Assembly (NCBI GenBank): GCA_050246995.1
Contig: JBFWVA010000008.1
Location: 1 to 64,000 of the forward strand
DNA: 64,000 nucleotides
Reading direction: 5' to 3'
DNA from: SHVO01 sp050246995
GTDB taxonomy: Bacteria > Pseudomonadota > Alphaproteobacteria > Rhodospirillales > Rhodospirillaceae
Made by a program: the position numbers and the translations under genes. Every line of letters starts with the position of its first letter. Position 1 is the stretch's first letter. Positions 44,905-53,548 of this stretch are shown here, in pieces. The notes beneath the pieces were generated by a model. It ran no database searches, was not told the origin of the DNA, and was given only the letters and a program-made list of their open reading frames with translations.

Positions 44905-46308
44905 ATGGCGCCGACGAATTTCGCTTCCCTGCGCCGACTGACCGCATGGGCCGTGGGCCCGTGCATTCCCGCGTGGAGCGTCCTCCTGGTGCTGGGCGGG
45001 ACCGGCCGCTTGTCCTGGACGGAGGCATTGGTTTCAGGCGGCGTCGTCTTCGTGGTGATGGCGCTTTTGGTGTTCACCCGCCTCGCCGACTTCGATCTGA
45101 TGATCGATTACGCCGAGCGCATGCTGGCCGATCCCGACGCGCCGCCGCCGCAGCTCAACAGATCCGCGACGGCGCGCCGCTTGCTTGCCGCCATTACCGC
45201 ATTACGCAAATTGTGGGCCGAGCGGCGCGATGAGGCCGGCGCGCTGGCCAAATCGCGCCAGAACATTCTCGACAGCCTGCCGGACCCGTTGTTCATCCTG
45301 GACAACCGCCGGCGCATCGTCAGCACCAACGGCGCGGCGCGCGAGCTGTTCGAAATGGAGCGCACAGCGGGTCCGCTTGTCGGCCGGGATCTCGCGGGAA
45401 TCATCCGCGACCCCAAGGTGCTCGAAGCCGCCGACGGCGCGCTCGTGCAGGCAAAGAAAAGCGAGGCGGAATTCACGATCCCCTCGCCGGTGGAACGCAC
45501 GTTCATCGCCGCCGTCGTGCCGCTGTCGAGCCCCGTCCACGACGGCCGCGCGGCCCTGGTCCTGCTTCATGACCAGACCGAACGCCTGAAGATGGATCAG
45601 ATGCGTGCCGACTTCGTCGCCAACGCCAGCCATGAGCTGCGCACCCCCTTGGCGAGCGTGCTGGGCTTCACGGAGACATTACTCGGACCCGCCAAGGACG
45701 ATCCAGACGCGCACGCGAAATTCCTGCCGATCATGCTGACTCAAGCCGAACGCATGAAGCGGCTGATCGACGATTTGTTGTCGCTGTCGCGCATCGAGCT
45801 GCACGAACATACGCGTCCCACCGAAGCCGTGGACGTGATGCCGACCCTGCGCAATGTGATCGAGCTGATCGAAAAACAGCGCGCGGACAATAAACCCGTG
45901 ATCCGAGTTCTGGCGGCGCCGGATGCGCCCAAGGCGGTCGCCGACATCAACGAGCTTTATCAAGTGTTCTTCAACCTCCTCAGCAACGCCGTGAAATACG
46001 GCGGCGAGAAAGGCGTGGACGTCGAGGTGGCGCTGAGCGAGACGCGCCCGAAGGACATGCCGGGACGCGGGGCGTGCCTGAAGATCGCGGTACGCGATTA
46101 TGGGGAAGGCATACCGCGCGAGCATCTCGCGCGCCTGACGGAGCGCTTCTACCGCGTCGACAATGCGAGATCGCGCCAGCTTGGCGGAACAGGACTTGGG
46201 CTTGCCATCGTCAAGCACATCACGATCCGTCACCGCGGCGCGCTGACCATCGAGAGCGAGATCGGCAAGGGATCGACCTTCGCGGTGTTTCTACCGATCG
46301 CCGTCTAG
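44905..46308 (+). CDS. PhoR-like sensor histidine kinase
   Basis: A 467-residue membrane kinase. Two hydrophobic segments at about residues 10-32 and 40-62 anchor it, with almost no periplasmic part. A PAS domain follows (ILDSLPDPLFILDNRRRIVS near 115), then the HisKA domain with VANASHELRTPLASVLGF near 240. The ATPase domain has NLLSNAVKYGG, DYGEGIPREHL and LGGTGLGLAIVKH. This layout is that of PhoR, the phosphate sensor. No pho or pst genes and no response regulator are adjacent, so the signal is not certain. Confidence 0.86.
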   Translation: MAPTNFASLRRLTAWAVGPCIPAWSVLLVLGGTGRLSWTEALVSGGVVFVVMALLVFTRLADFDLMIDYAERMLADPDAPPPQLNRSATARRLLAAITALRKLWAERRDEAGALAKSRQNILDSLPDPLFILDNRRRIVSTNGAARELFEMERTAGPLVGRDLAGIIRDPKVLEAADGALVQAKKSEAEFTIPSPVERTFIAAVVPLSSPVHDGRAALVLLHDQTERLKMDQMRADFVANASHELRTPLASVLGFTETLLGPAKDDPDAHAKFLPIMLTQAERMKRLIDDLLSLSRIELHEHTRPTEAVDVMPTLRNVIELIEKQRADNKPVIRVLAAPDAPKAVADINELYQVFFNLLSNAVKYGGEKGVDVEVALSETRPKDMPGRGACLKIAVRDYGEGIPREHLARLTERFYRVDNARSRQLGGTGLGLAIVKHITIRHRGALTIESEIGKGSTFAVFLPIAV

Positions 46309-47966
46309 CGCGCCGCGCGGCGGGCTACGATCACCGCCACGGGAACCACCGCCAATCCGATCAAGCAGGTATAGACGAAGAAGCCCAGGTAACCCGCACC
46401 GAGAGCCTCGGGCGCCATGGCGACGCGCTCCGCACCGACCGCAAAACCATTCCCCGGTATCTGCGTGAAAAAGCTTTTCAAAGCGGCGAATGGGCCGCCA
46501 TCGGCCGCCGATTGGGCGATACCTTCCACGATCCGGCCGGACTGGGTCATGAGGAACCGGTCGGGCAAGGCGTAGAGCGAAGTGAACAGCGCGTATTGCG
46601 TGGCGGTGAAACCGGCGCTCGTCAGACTCGACATATAGGCGATGAGACACACGCCCGCGAATTGCTGGCAGACGTTGTTGAGCCCGAGGACCAACATGAA
46701 CGCCGGGACGCTGGGGCCTTGCGTGGCGAGGAAAGCATAGCCGAGATTGCTCAGCGGCGCGGCGATGGCGCCAACCACCAGACACCGCATGATCCCCCAC
46801 CGCGTGATGGCGATGCCCCCGATGAGGACACCCGTCATATCCATCGCGGCGCCATAAAATTTGCGCACGCTGGCGACTTCGCTCAAGGAGAAGCCGAGAT
46901 CGAGATAGAAGGGATTGAGCATCACCGCCATCACGAACTGCGAGACGCGGTAGAAGCAGATAAGGACGATCATCAGCGCCGCGGCTTTGCCAAAGCGGGC
47001 AAAGAAATCCTTCAGCGGATCACCAAAGGAATGCGCGAGATAAAGACCCGGTTGCGTCGGACGGCCCGGGAGCGGCCAAGCGCAGAGCACGATCAGCGCA
47101 AAACCGGCGATGACGGCGACGGTGTGAACGAGAGTACCGAGGGTCGGCAGTGTCCAGAGAACATGAAGCGAAGCCGCCGCACGCGCGGGCAGTAAGGCCG
47201 CCAGGGCCGTGTCGCGCGTGGACAATCCCGAACCAAGGAACAGCGCGCCGACGCTGAGGATCGCAAGACGGATCACCCATTCGAGGCGTTCGGTCGCTGG
47301 ACTTGATTTACCGGGCGCACGCGGGATGGGAGTGAGGGTGTGGGGCGGCTCCTGCGGCGCGAGGAGGGTGGCGATGAGCGCGAGCCCCATGGCCCCGGCC
47401 ATGGCGAAGTAGCCCACGCTCCAGTTCATGAAATCGGCGAGATAGAGCGGTAAGGCGCCCGCGACGAGGAAGGCCGTGCGGTAGCCCCATTGATAGGTCG
47501 TAAGCATGGCGCCTTGCTGGCTCGCGGGCACGACTTCGATGCGCCAGGCGTCGACGACGATGTCCTGAGTCGCGCCGGCGAAACCGATGAACACCGCAAC
47601 GCAGGCAGTGACGGTGAAGTTGGCGCTGGGATCGGTGAGGGAAATAGCGGCGAGGCCGAGAACGACGAAGACCTGCGCCACCAGCATCCACGAGCGCCGG
47701 TGGCCCATCATGCGCGTCAGCGCCGGTACGTGGGTGCGGTCGAGCAGCGGCGCCCAGAGGAACTTGAAGGCGTAAGGCAAGGTCGCGAGGCTGAAGAAGG
47801 CGATCGTATCCAGGGACAGCCCCGCCTCGCGCAGCCAGGCGGTGAGCGTGTCGTAGATCAGCCAGAACGGGAGGCCACAAGCGAAACCGAGCCCGTACAT
47901 GGTGAGAGTGGCGCGTTCGCCGTAAACAGAGAAGGTCTGGCGCCAGGACCGCGCAGCGCCGGTCAT
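46305..47966 (-). CDS. AmpG-like muropeptide permease, paralogue 1
   Basis: A 553-residue MFS protein with about fourteen hydrophobic segments. LGFACGLPFWLIYDTLTAWLR near the N-terminus, then TLPYAFKFLWAPLLDR, DIVVDAWRIE and AYMSSLTSAGFTATQYAL, identify the AmpG family, which imports GlcNAc-anhydro-muropeptides for cell-wall recycling. It is the downstream member of a tandem pair; the spacing to the first gene is three bases. Its stop overlaps the convergent kinase gene by four bases. No ampC or ampR is nearby. Confidence 0.86.
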   Translation of the reverse strand: MTGAARSWRQTFSVYGERATLTMYGLGFACGLPFWLIYDTLTAWLREAGLSLDTIAFFSLATLPYAFKFLWAPLLDRTHVPALTRMMGHRRSWMLVAQVFVVLGLAAISLTDPSANFTVTACVAVFIGFAGATQDIVVDAWRIEVVPASQQGAMLTTYQWGYRTAFLVAGALPLYLADFMNWSVGYFAMAGAMGLALIATLLAPQEPPHTLTPIPRAPGKSSPATERLEWVIRLAILSVGALFLGSGLSTRDTALAALLPARAAASLHVLWTLPTLGTLVHTVAVIAGFALIVLCAWPLPGRPTQPGLYLAHSFGDPLKDFFARFGKAAALMIVLICFYRVSQFVMAVMLNPFYLDLGFSLSEVASVRKFYGAAMDMTGVLIGGIAITRWGIMRCLVVGAIAAPLSNLGYAFLATQGPSVPAFMLVLGLNNVCQQFAGVCLIAYMSSLTSAGFTATQYALFTSLYALPDRFLMTQSGRIVEGIAQSAADGGPFAALKSFFTQIPGNGFAVGAERVAMAPEALGAGYLGFFVYTCLIGLAVVPVAVIVARRAAR

Positions 47967-47969
47967 CCG

Positions 47970-49628
47970 TTACGCCGCCTTGCGGCGCACGAGGATCCAG
48001 GTCAGCGCAATGGCGACGAGCCCGACCAAAAATGTGTAGATGAAGAACGAGACGTAGCCGGCGCCGAGCGAGGCGGAAGATACGTCGATGGCCGCCGCGC
48101 CTTTTGCCATGGCTTCGGGCGGTACGGTGAACAGATCGCGGAAGGGCGACGAGAAGCCGCCCAGTTCCGCCGCGCGCGCCGAGGCTTCCACGATGCGGCC
48201 CGACTGCGAGCCGACGAGTTTGCCGGGGATCGCATAGAGCGAGGCGAACAGCGCGTACTGCGTGGCCGTGAAACCTGTGGTCGTGAGGCTCGACATATAA
48301 GCGACGAGGCAGGCGCCGGAGAAAGCCTCGGAGATATTGTCGATCGCCATGGCGATCATGAGCGCGGGAATATCGTGGCCTTGGGTCGCGACCCAGGCGA
48401 AGGCGAGATTGCTGAGAGGCCCCAGAAACGCGCCGACGAGGAACGGCCTCATCAAACCCCAGCGCGCCATGGCCGCGCCGGCGATGAAGACGCCGAGCAT
48501 CGACATCACCGTGCCCCAGACTTTGCGCACCTCGGCGAGCTCGACCAAGGTGAAACCAAGGTCGAGATAGAACGGGTTCATGATGTTGAGGGTGAAATCC
48601 GCCACGCGGTAGAGGCAGATGACCGCGAGGATCAACCCGGCCTCGCCGCGATGATGGCGAAAGAAGTCGGCGAAGGGATCGATGAAAGCGCGCGCGAGGA
48701 AGAAGCCCGGGCGCGTTTCGCGATGCGGAAGCGGGGTCGCGGCCAGAAAAAACAGCACGAAGCCGACGGTGACGCTGGCGAGCTGGATGAAGATGCCGGT
48801 ACCGGCGGCGCGCCAGGCGGCCTTCAAAGCGTCGCTCTGCTCGGGCGGAAGGAAGAAAGCGAAAAGATCGGCGCGCGCCGACAGACCCGAACCCAATGCG
48901 GCCGCGCCGATGGCGAGAAGCACGAGGCGAACCAGCCATTCAACACGGTCCGCGATGGGGCGCACGGGCACGCTGTCGTCGGCAACGGGACGCAGCGCGG
49001 CGGCTTTCTCGCGCGGCGCAAGCAGGGTCGCGGCGACGCCGATCAGCATCATGGCCGCCATGACGAAGTAAGACAGCGACCAGTTGAAAGCCTGGGCGAC
49101 GATCAGCGGCACCACGCCGGCAATGAGCCGCGCGATGCGGTAGCCCCAGGTATAGGCCGCGACCATGGCGCCCTGCTCGCGGTCGTCGGATACTTCGATG
49201 CGCCAGGCGTCCATGGCGATGTCTTGCGTGGCCGAGGCAAACCCGGTCGCGACGGCGAACACCGCTATCATCGCGAGGTTGGTGGCGGGATCGGTCGCCG
49301 AGATCGACCAGAGGCCGAGGATGATCGCGAGCTGGGCCAGCAGCATCCACGAGCGGCGTTGACCGAGCAGGCGCGTGAGCACCGGGATCGGCGCGCGGTC
49401 CACCAAGGGCGCCCAGACGAACTTGAAGGCATAGGAGAGCGTCGCGAGCGAGAAGAAGCCGATGACTTCCAGGGTCAGGCCGGACTCGCGCAGCCACGCG
49501 GACAAGGTGTCGAAGATGAGCATGAATGGCAGGCCGGCCGAGATGCCGAGCGCGAGCATGACGGCCACACGGCGGTCGAGATAGACCGCGAGCCCCGCGA
49601 ACCCTGATTTTGGTGTGGCCTCCGCCAT
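47970..49628 (-). CDS. AmpG-like muropeptide permease, paralogue 2
   Basis: A 552-residue MFS protein closely related to the next gene. The same blocks are present in the same order: LMLIFDTLSAWLRESGLTLE, TLSYAFKFVWAPLVDR, DIAMDAWRIE, AYMSSLTTTGFTATQYALF and QSGRIVE. The two differ throughout, so the duplication is old. One copy may carry peptidoglycan fragments and the other a different substrate; the sequence does not show which. It is transcribed first in the pair. Confidence 0.86.
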   Translation of the reverse strand: MAEATPKSGFAGLAVYLDRRVAVMLALGISAGLPFMLIFDTLSAWLRESGLTLEVIGFFSLATLSYAFKFVWAPLVDRAPIPVLTRLLGQRRSWMLLAQLAIILGLWSISATDPATNLAMIAVFAVATGFASATQDIAMDAWRIEVSDDREQGAMVAAYTWGYRIARLIAGVVPLIVAQAFNWSLSYFVMAAMMLIGVAATLLAPREKAAALRPVADDSVPVRPIADRVEWLVRLVLLAIGAAALGSGLSARADLFAFFLPPEQSDALKAAWRAAGTGIFIQLASVTVGFVLFFLAATPLPHRETRPGFFLARAFIDPFADFFRHHRGEAGLILAVICLYRVADFTLNIMNPFYLDLGFTLVELAEVRKVWGTVMSMLGVFIAGAAMARWGLMRPFLVGAFLGPLSNLAFAWVATQGHDIPALMIAMAIDNISEAFSGACLVAYMSSLTTTGFTATQYALFASLYAIPGKLVGSQSGRIVEASARAAELGGFSSPFRDLFTVPPEAMAKGAAAIDVSSASLGAGYVSFFIYTFLVGLVAIALTWILVRRKAA

Positions 49629-49661
49629 AAGCGGATTCTCGCAGAAGGGCGCGCAAACAGA

Positions 49662-49690
49662 AAGGGCCCAGTCCAGTGGACCGGGCCCTT
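49662..49690 (-). terminator. terminator of typA
   Basis: Inverted repeat aagggccc...gggccctt, extended by gtcca/tggac, directly downstream of the typA stop on the minus strand, followed by CTGTTTGCG. The T-run is poor but the stem is long, so termination is likely. It may also act on plus-strand readthrough. Confidence 0.7.
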
Positions 49691-49714
49691 CCGCTTTAAG
49701 TTTGCGCGGCGAGA

Positions 49715-51541
49715 TCAGCCGGCGGCCGCGAGCTGCTTGGCGTAGCGCTTGCGGTCGTTGACGTCGAGGTAGCGCTTGCGCAGACGGATGCTGGTCGGGG
49801 TGACCTCGACCAACTCATCGTCCTGAATGTAGGCGAGCGCCTGCTCGAGGCTCATGAGGCGGGGCGGCGGCAGGTCCTGCTTGTCGTCCTTCATCACGGT
49901 GCGGAAGTTGGTGAGCTGCTTGGCCTTCAGCGGGTTCACTTCCAGATCGTTGTCGCGGGTGTGTTCGCCGACGATCATGCCCATGTAGACCTTCGTGCCC
50001 GGCGAAACGAACTGCGGTCCGCGGTCGATGAGGTTGAAGAGACCGTAGGTGTTGGCTTCGCCGGTATCGGTCGAAATCAGCACGCCGCGCAGGCGCGAGG
50101 CGATCGCGCCCTTATACGGACCATACGAGTGGAACAGGCGGTTCATGACGCCGGTGCCGCGCGTGTCGGTGAGGAATTCGCCGTGATAGCCGATGAGGCC
50201 GCGCGACGGAGCAATGAACACCATGCGGGTCTTACCGCCGCCGGCGGGCTTCATTTCCTGGAGCTCGCCCTTACGGATCGACATCTTTTCGACGACGATG
50301 CCGGAGAATTGCTCGTCCACGTCGATGACCACTTCTTCCATCGGCTCGAGCTTGTTGCCGTTCTCATCGGTCTGGAACAGCACGCGCGGGCGCGAGATGG
50401 AAAGCTCGAAGCCTTCACGGCGCAGGTTTTCGATGAGCACGCCGAGCTGGAGTTCGCCGCGGCCGGCGACTTCGAAGGCGTCGCGGTCTTCGGATTCGGT
50501 GACGCGGATGGCCACGTTGCCTTCGGCTTCACGCGCGAGACGCGCGCCGATGACGCGCGTGGTGAGCTTGTCGCCTTCCTGACCGGCGAACGGCGAGTCA
50601 TTGACGCCGAAGGTCATGGCCAGCGTCGGCGGATCGATCGGACGGGCCTTGAGGGGCTGTTCGACTTCCGGCGCACAGAAGGTGTCGGCGACGTTGGCGT
50701 TTTCCATGCCGGCGAGCGCGATGATGTCGCCCGCTTCGGCGGTCTCAACAGGGATACGTTCCAGACCACGGAACGACAGGAGCTTCGTGGCGCGGCCGGT
50801 TTCGAGCACCTTGCCGTCACGTGAGAGCACCTTCATCGGCATGTTCACTTTGGCGATGCCGGTTTCGATGCGGCCCGTGAGGATGCGGCCGAGGAAGTTG
50901 TCGAACTCGAGCGTGGTCGCGAGCATCGAGAACGGCTTGGTCTTGTCGCGGTTCGGCGCCGGCACGTGACTGACGATGGTTTCGAACAGCGGGGTGAGGT
51001 CCTTGCGCTCGTCCTTCTCGAGGTCGCGCACGGCCCAGCCTTCACGGCCGACGGCGAACAGCGTCGGGAAGTCGAGCTGCTGATCGGTGGCGCCGAGGTT
51101 GGCGAAGAGATCGAAAATTTCCGTGTGCACTTCGTCCGGGCGCGCGTCGCCGCGGTCGATCTTGTTGACGATGACGATCGGGCGCAGGCCCAATCCAAGA
51201 GCTTTCGAGAGCACGAACTTGGTTTGCGGCAGCGGACCTTCCGAGGCGTCGACGAGCAAGCACACGCCATCGACCATCGAGAGGATGCGTTCGACTTCGC
51301 CGCCGAAGTCGGCGTGGCCCGGGGTGTCGACGATGTTGATCTTGATACCGTTCCACTCGACCGCCGTGCACTTGGCGAGAATGGTGATGCCGCGCTCACG
51401 TTCCTGGTCGTTGGAGTCCATCGCGCATTCGTCCATGCGCGCGTTGGCGCGCACGGCGCCCGACTGCTTCAGGAAGGCGTCCACAAGTGTCGTCTTGCCA
51501 TGGTCGACGTGGGCGATGATGGCGATGTTGCGCAGTTCCAT
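49715..51541 (-). CDS. typA: ribosome-associated GTPase TypA/BipA
   Basis: A 608-residue translational GTPase related to EF-G. The G1 motif AHVDHGKTT is near residues 9-17, DTPGHADFGGEV contains G3, and NKIDRGDARP contains G4. EF-G-like domains III and V and the TypA-specific C-terminal domain follow. It binds the ribosome and helps growth under cold or stress. The start MELRNIAIIAHVDH at 51541 matches the family; an ATG at 51550 would add MCP. A long structured leader precedes it. Confidence 0.95.
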   Translation of the reverse strand: MELRNIAIIAHVDHGKTTLVDAFLKQSGAVRANARMDECAMDSNDQERERGITILAKCTAVEWNGIKINIVDTPGHADFGGEVERILSMVDGVCLLVDASEGPLPQTKFVLSKALGLGLRPIVIVNKIDRGDARPDEVHTEIFDLFANLGATDQQLDFPTLFAVGREGWAVRDLEKDERKDLTPLFETIVSHVPAPNRDKTKPFSMLATTLEFDNFLGRILTGRIETGIAKVNMPMKVLSRDGKVLETGRATKLLSFRGLERIPVETAEAGDIIALAGMENANVADTFCAPEVEQPLKARPIDPPTLAMTFGVNDSPFAGQEGDKLTTRVIGARLAREAEGNVAIRVTESEDRDAFEVAGRGELQLGVLIENLRREGFELSISRPRVLFQTDENGNKLEPMEEVVIDVDEQFSGIVVEKMSIRKGELQEMKPAGGGKTRMVFIAPSRGLIGYHGEFLTDTRGTGVMNRLFHSYGPYKGAIASRLRGVLISTDTGEANTYGLFNLIDRGPQFVSPGTKVYMGMIVGEHTRDNDLEVNPLKAKQLTNFRTVMKDDKQDLPPPRLMSLEQALAYIQDDELVEVTPTSIRLRKRYLDVNDRKRYAKQLAAAG

Positions 51542-51661
51542 AGGGCACATCCACTACACACAAGGAGCCGGTGCGAGGCGTCGCCGCGGCGGGGCTCCAA
51601 AAGGTCCAAGGGGTATAAAGAAGCCGGGCGCCTCTTCGTGGGGGGCCCGGCTCGCTAAAGT
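51542..51661 (-). promoter_or_regulatory. structured 5' leader of typA
   Basis: If transcription starts near 51662, typA has a leader of about 120 bases with two GC-rich hairpins. One pairs agccgggc (51622-51629) with gcccggct (51645-51652). The other pairs ggagcc with ggctcc across about 51563-51597, close to the start codon. They could control translation, for example by temperature. This is inference from base pairing only. Confidence 0.35.
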
Positions 51662-51668
51662 TGGCCGC

Positions 51669-51697
51669 TATATATACTTACGGCCCTGTTTGATCAA
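51669..51697 (-). promoter_or_regulatory. promoter of typA
   Basis: On the minus strand TTGATC (51692-51697) and TATATA (51669-51674) are spaced by 17 bases. The -10 region is AT-rich in a GC-rich context, which supports the call. Confidence 0.5.
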
Positions 51698-51754
51698 CGG
51701 TGCAGCGCAGCAAAACCCCGTCAATACGGTTAAATCCTAGCAAGAGGTCGAATT

Positions 51755-51791
51755 GGGGCCAGAGTTAGCTCTGGAAATGGAGTCTGACCCC
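51755..51791. repeat. 37-bp palindromic repeat, copy 2
   Basis: Same length and orientation as copy 1 at 22251-22287, with the last 17 bases identical. Here the palindrome extends outward to aattgggg (51751-51758) and ccccaatt (51788-51795), and includes the stop codon of the kinase gene at 51794-51796. The inside holds a separate hairpin ccagag-ttag-ctctgg (51759-51774). Confidence 0.75.
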
Positions 51792-51793
51792 AA

Positions 51794-52780
51794 TTATAGG
51801 CCGTGTTTAGTGATGAGGTCGCGCAAGGGGATCTCGGGGCGGGCGCCCATGTGGGAGATGACTTCGGCGGCGGCGATGGAGCCGATTCGGGCGCAGGAGA
51901 GAAGCGAGCGGCCGTGGGTGTAGCCGTAGAGGAAGCCGGCCGCAAAAAGATCGCCCGCGCCGGTGGTGTCGATCACCTTCTCAACCGGGGCGGCGTCCAC
52001 CGCGGCGGTCGTCTGGCCGTCGAACACCACGGCGCCCTTGGCGCCCCGGGTCATGACCGCGAGCACCTTGGCGGCGCGCAGGCGCTCGACCGCCGTTGAG
52101 ACGTCGCCCGCTTCGTAGAGGCGGAAGATCTCGTCTTCATTGCCGAAAAGAATGTCGACCTCGTCCTTGATGAGGCCGAGCAGATCGTCGCGGTGACGGT
52201 CGACGACAAAAGGATCGGACAGCGACAGCGCGACCTGACGGCCTGCGCCTTTGGCGGCTTTCGTGGCCTTACGGATGGCGGCCTTTGCTTGCGGCGTATC
52301 CCACTGGTAGCCCTCGATGTAGAGCACGTGGGAGTCGGCGATCTTCTTTTCGTCGATGTCGTCGGGGCCCACTTCGGTGCAGGCGCCGAGGAAGGTGTTC
52401 ATGGTGCGCTGGCCGTCCGGGGTGACGAGGATCACGCAAGTGGCCGTGGGCAGGGTTCCGATCGAGCCGGCGAAATCGACGCCGCCGACTTCGATGTCGT
52501 GGATGAAGATCTCACCCAGCTTGTCCTTGCCGACCTTGCCGATGAAACAAGGCTTCCCGCCCATGGAGGCGATGCCGGCCATGGAGTTGGCCGCCGAACC
52601 GCCGGAGATTTCCACCGCCTTGCCGATGCGGTCATAGATGAACTTGGACCGGGCCGCGTCACACAGGGCCATGGTGCCCTTCACCATGCCATGAGCATTG
52701 ATGAAGTCGTCCTCGGTACGGGAGAGAATGTCGACGATGGCCGAACCGATACCGATGACGTCGTAACGTGCCTCAGGCAT
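51794..52780 (-). CDS. PfkB-family kinase, probable adenosine kinase
   Basis: A 328-residue ribokinase-fold kinase. The N-terminal glycine-rich GGSAANSMAGIASMGGK (about 60-76) and the C-terminal PfkB signature with anion hole and catalytic Asp, DTTGAGDLFAAGFLYGY (about 268-284), are intact. Early YDVIGIGSAIVDIL and the TCVILVTPDGQRTMNTFLGA block resemble adenosine kinases, which phosphorylate adenosine to AMP. Other sugar kinases of this family cannot be excluded. The stop codon lies at the edge of a 37-bp repeat. Monocistronic. Confidence 0.84.
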   Translation of the reverse strand: MPEARYDVIGIGSAIVDILSRTEDDFINAHGMVKGTMALCDAARSKFIYDRIGKAVEISGGSAANSMAGIASMGGKPCFIGKVGKDKLGEIFIHDIEVGGVDFAGSIGTLPTATCVILVTPDGQRTMNTFLGACTEVGPDDIDEKKIADSHVLYIEGYQWDTPQAKAAIRKATKAAKGAGRQVALSLSDPFVVDRHRDDLLGLIKDEVDILFGNEDEIFRLYEAGDVSTAVERLRAAKVLAVMTRGAKGAVVFDGQTTAAVDAAPVEKVIDTTGAGDLFAAGFLYGYTHGRSLLSCARIGSIAAAEVISHMGARPEIPLRDLITKHGL

Positions 52781-53125
52781 AGCGTAGGTCCTGTGATTGA
52801 GATGCGGAAAATCCGTGTAACCGGGGCTTTAGACCACAGAAGCTTCGCCCCTTAAAGCCCACTATGGTAGATTTTTCAGGGGTTTTTAACTGTTGTTGGC
52901 TAACGTCGGCTGCTTTTCCTCGACCACGGACAGGACAAGACACCGGTGCTGGAGCAGGACAAAGACGATGGCGCGGACGGCGCGGGCGAGACCAGCCCGC
53001 GGCTCGATCTGTCGAAAATGACGCGCGGCATTCGCCCGCCGCCGAAGGCCTTCACCGCGCGTCCATTGAAGCGCGGCCTGTTTCGGACCAGCACGCTCAA
53101 CACTTCTCTCTCTAGGGAGACTTCG
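52781..53125. other. intergenic region between adenosine kinase and bactofilin genes
   Basis: Contains a possible minus-strand promoter for the kinase gene (TTAAAA and CATAGT, 17-base spacer, around 52862-52890). It is followed by an inverted repeat gggcttta (52824-52831) / taaagccc (52853-52860) that would lie in the kinase leader. The stretch 52946-53125 is open in the bactofilin frame from a GTG at 52946 and may be the true N-terminus of that gene. Confidence 0.4.
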
Positions 53126-53548
53126 ATGTCGGATAGATTCACCTCGGACCGCATGGCCGCGTTCAATCCGCAGATTCCGCGGCGCGTGGCGGACATCCCG
53201 AGCCCGGGCGGCGCGCGCGGCGTCGATGACGTGGAAGGCAAGCGCCTGACGGTCGGCAAGCTGGTGCGTATCCACGGCGAAGTGTCGGGTTGCGAACGCC
53301 TGGTCGTCGACGGCCATGTGGATGCGAAAGTCTCGGGCGTGAAGACCCTAGACGTGACGGTCAACGGAACGTTCAAAGGGTCGAGCGAAGTCGACACCGC
53401 CACTATCGCCGGTACGTACGACGGCGATCTCAAGGTGAACGGGCATTTGGAAATCGCCGCCAGCGGCGTGGTCACCGGCAAAGTAAGCTACAAGACGATT
53501 GCCGTCGCTAACGGCGGACGTCTGCAGGGCGCGATCGAAACGCTCTAA
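53126..53548 (+). CDS. bactofilin (polymer-forming cytoskeletal protein)
   Basis: A 140-residue protein from this start. The bactofilin domain (DUF583) runs from about residue 38 with repeated short beta-strand turns: KLVRIHGEVSGCERLVVDG, VNGTFKGSS and LKVNGHLEIAASG. Bactofilins assemble without nucleotide into filaments that place cell-wall enzymes or stalks. The ATG at 53126 has AGGGAGA at 53114-53120. A GTG at 52946 would add a 60-residue, Arg/Pro-rich segment. The last four bases overlap the convergent nth gene. Confidence 0.85.
   Translation: MSDRFTSDRMAAFNPQIPRRVADIPSPGGARGVDDVEGKRLTVGKLVRIHGEVSGCERLVVDGHVDAKVSGVKTLDVTVNGTFKGSSEVDTATIAGTYDGDLKVNGHLEIAASGVVTGKVSYKTIAVANGGRLQGAIETL

Noticed and set aside
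44905..46308. Considered naming the kinase phoR outright
   Set aside because: The domain layout fits, but no pst, phoU or phoB gene is adjacent, so the symbol was left empty.
47490..49607. 705-codon plus-strand open frame opposite the AmpG-like genes
   Set aside because: It runs across two minus-strand genes and their junction, and the product is low-complexity and charged. A codon-bias shadow. The same holds for 36428-38353 (opposite glnD), 56659-58467 (opposite dnaK) and 59441-61966.
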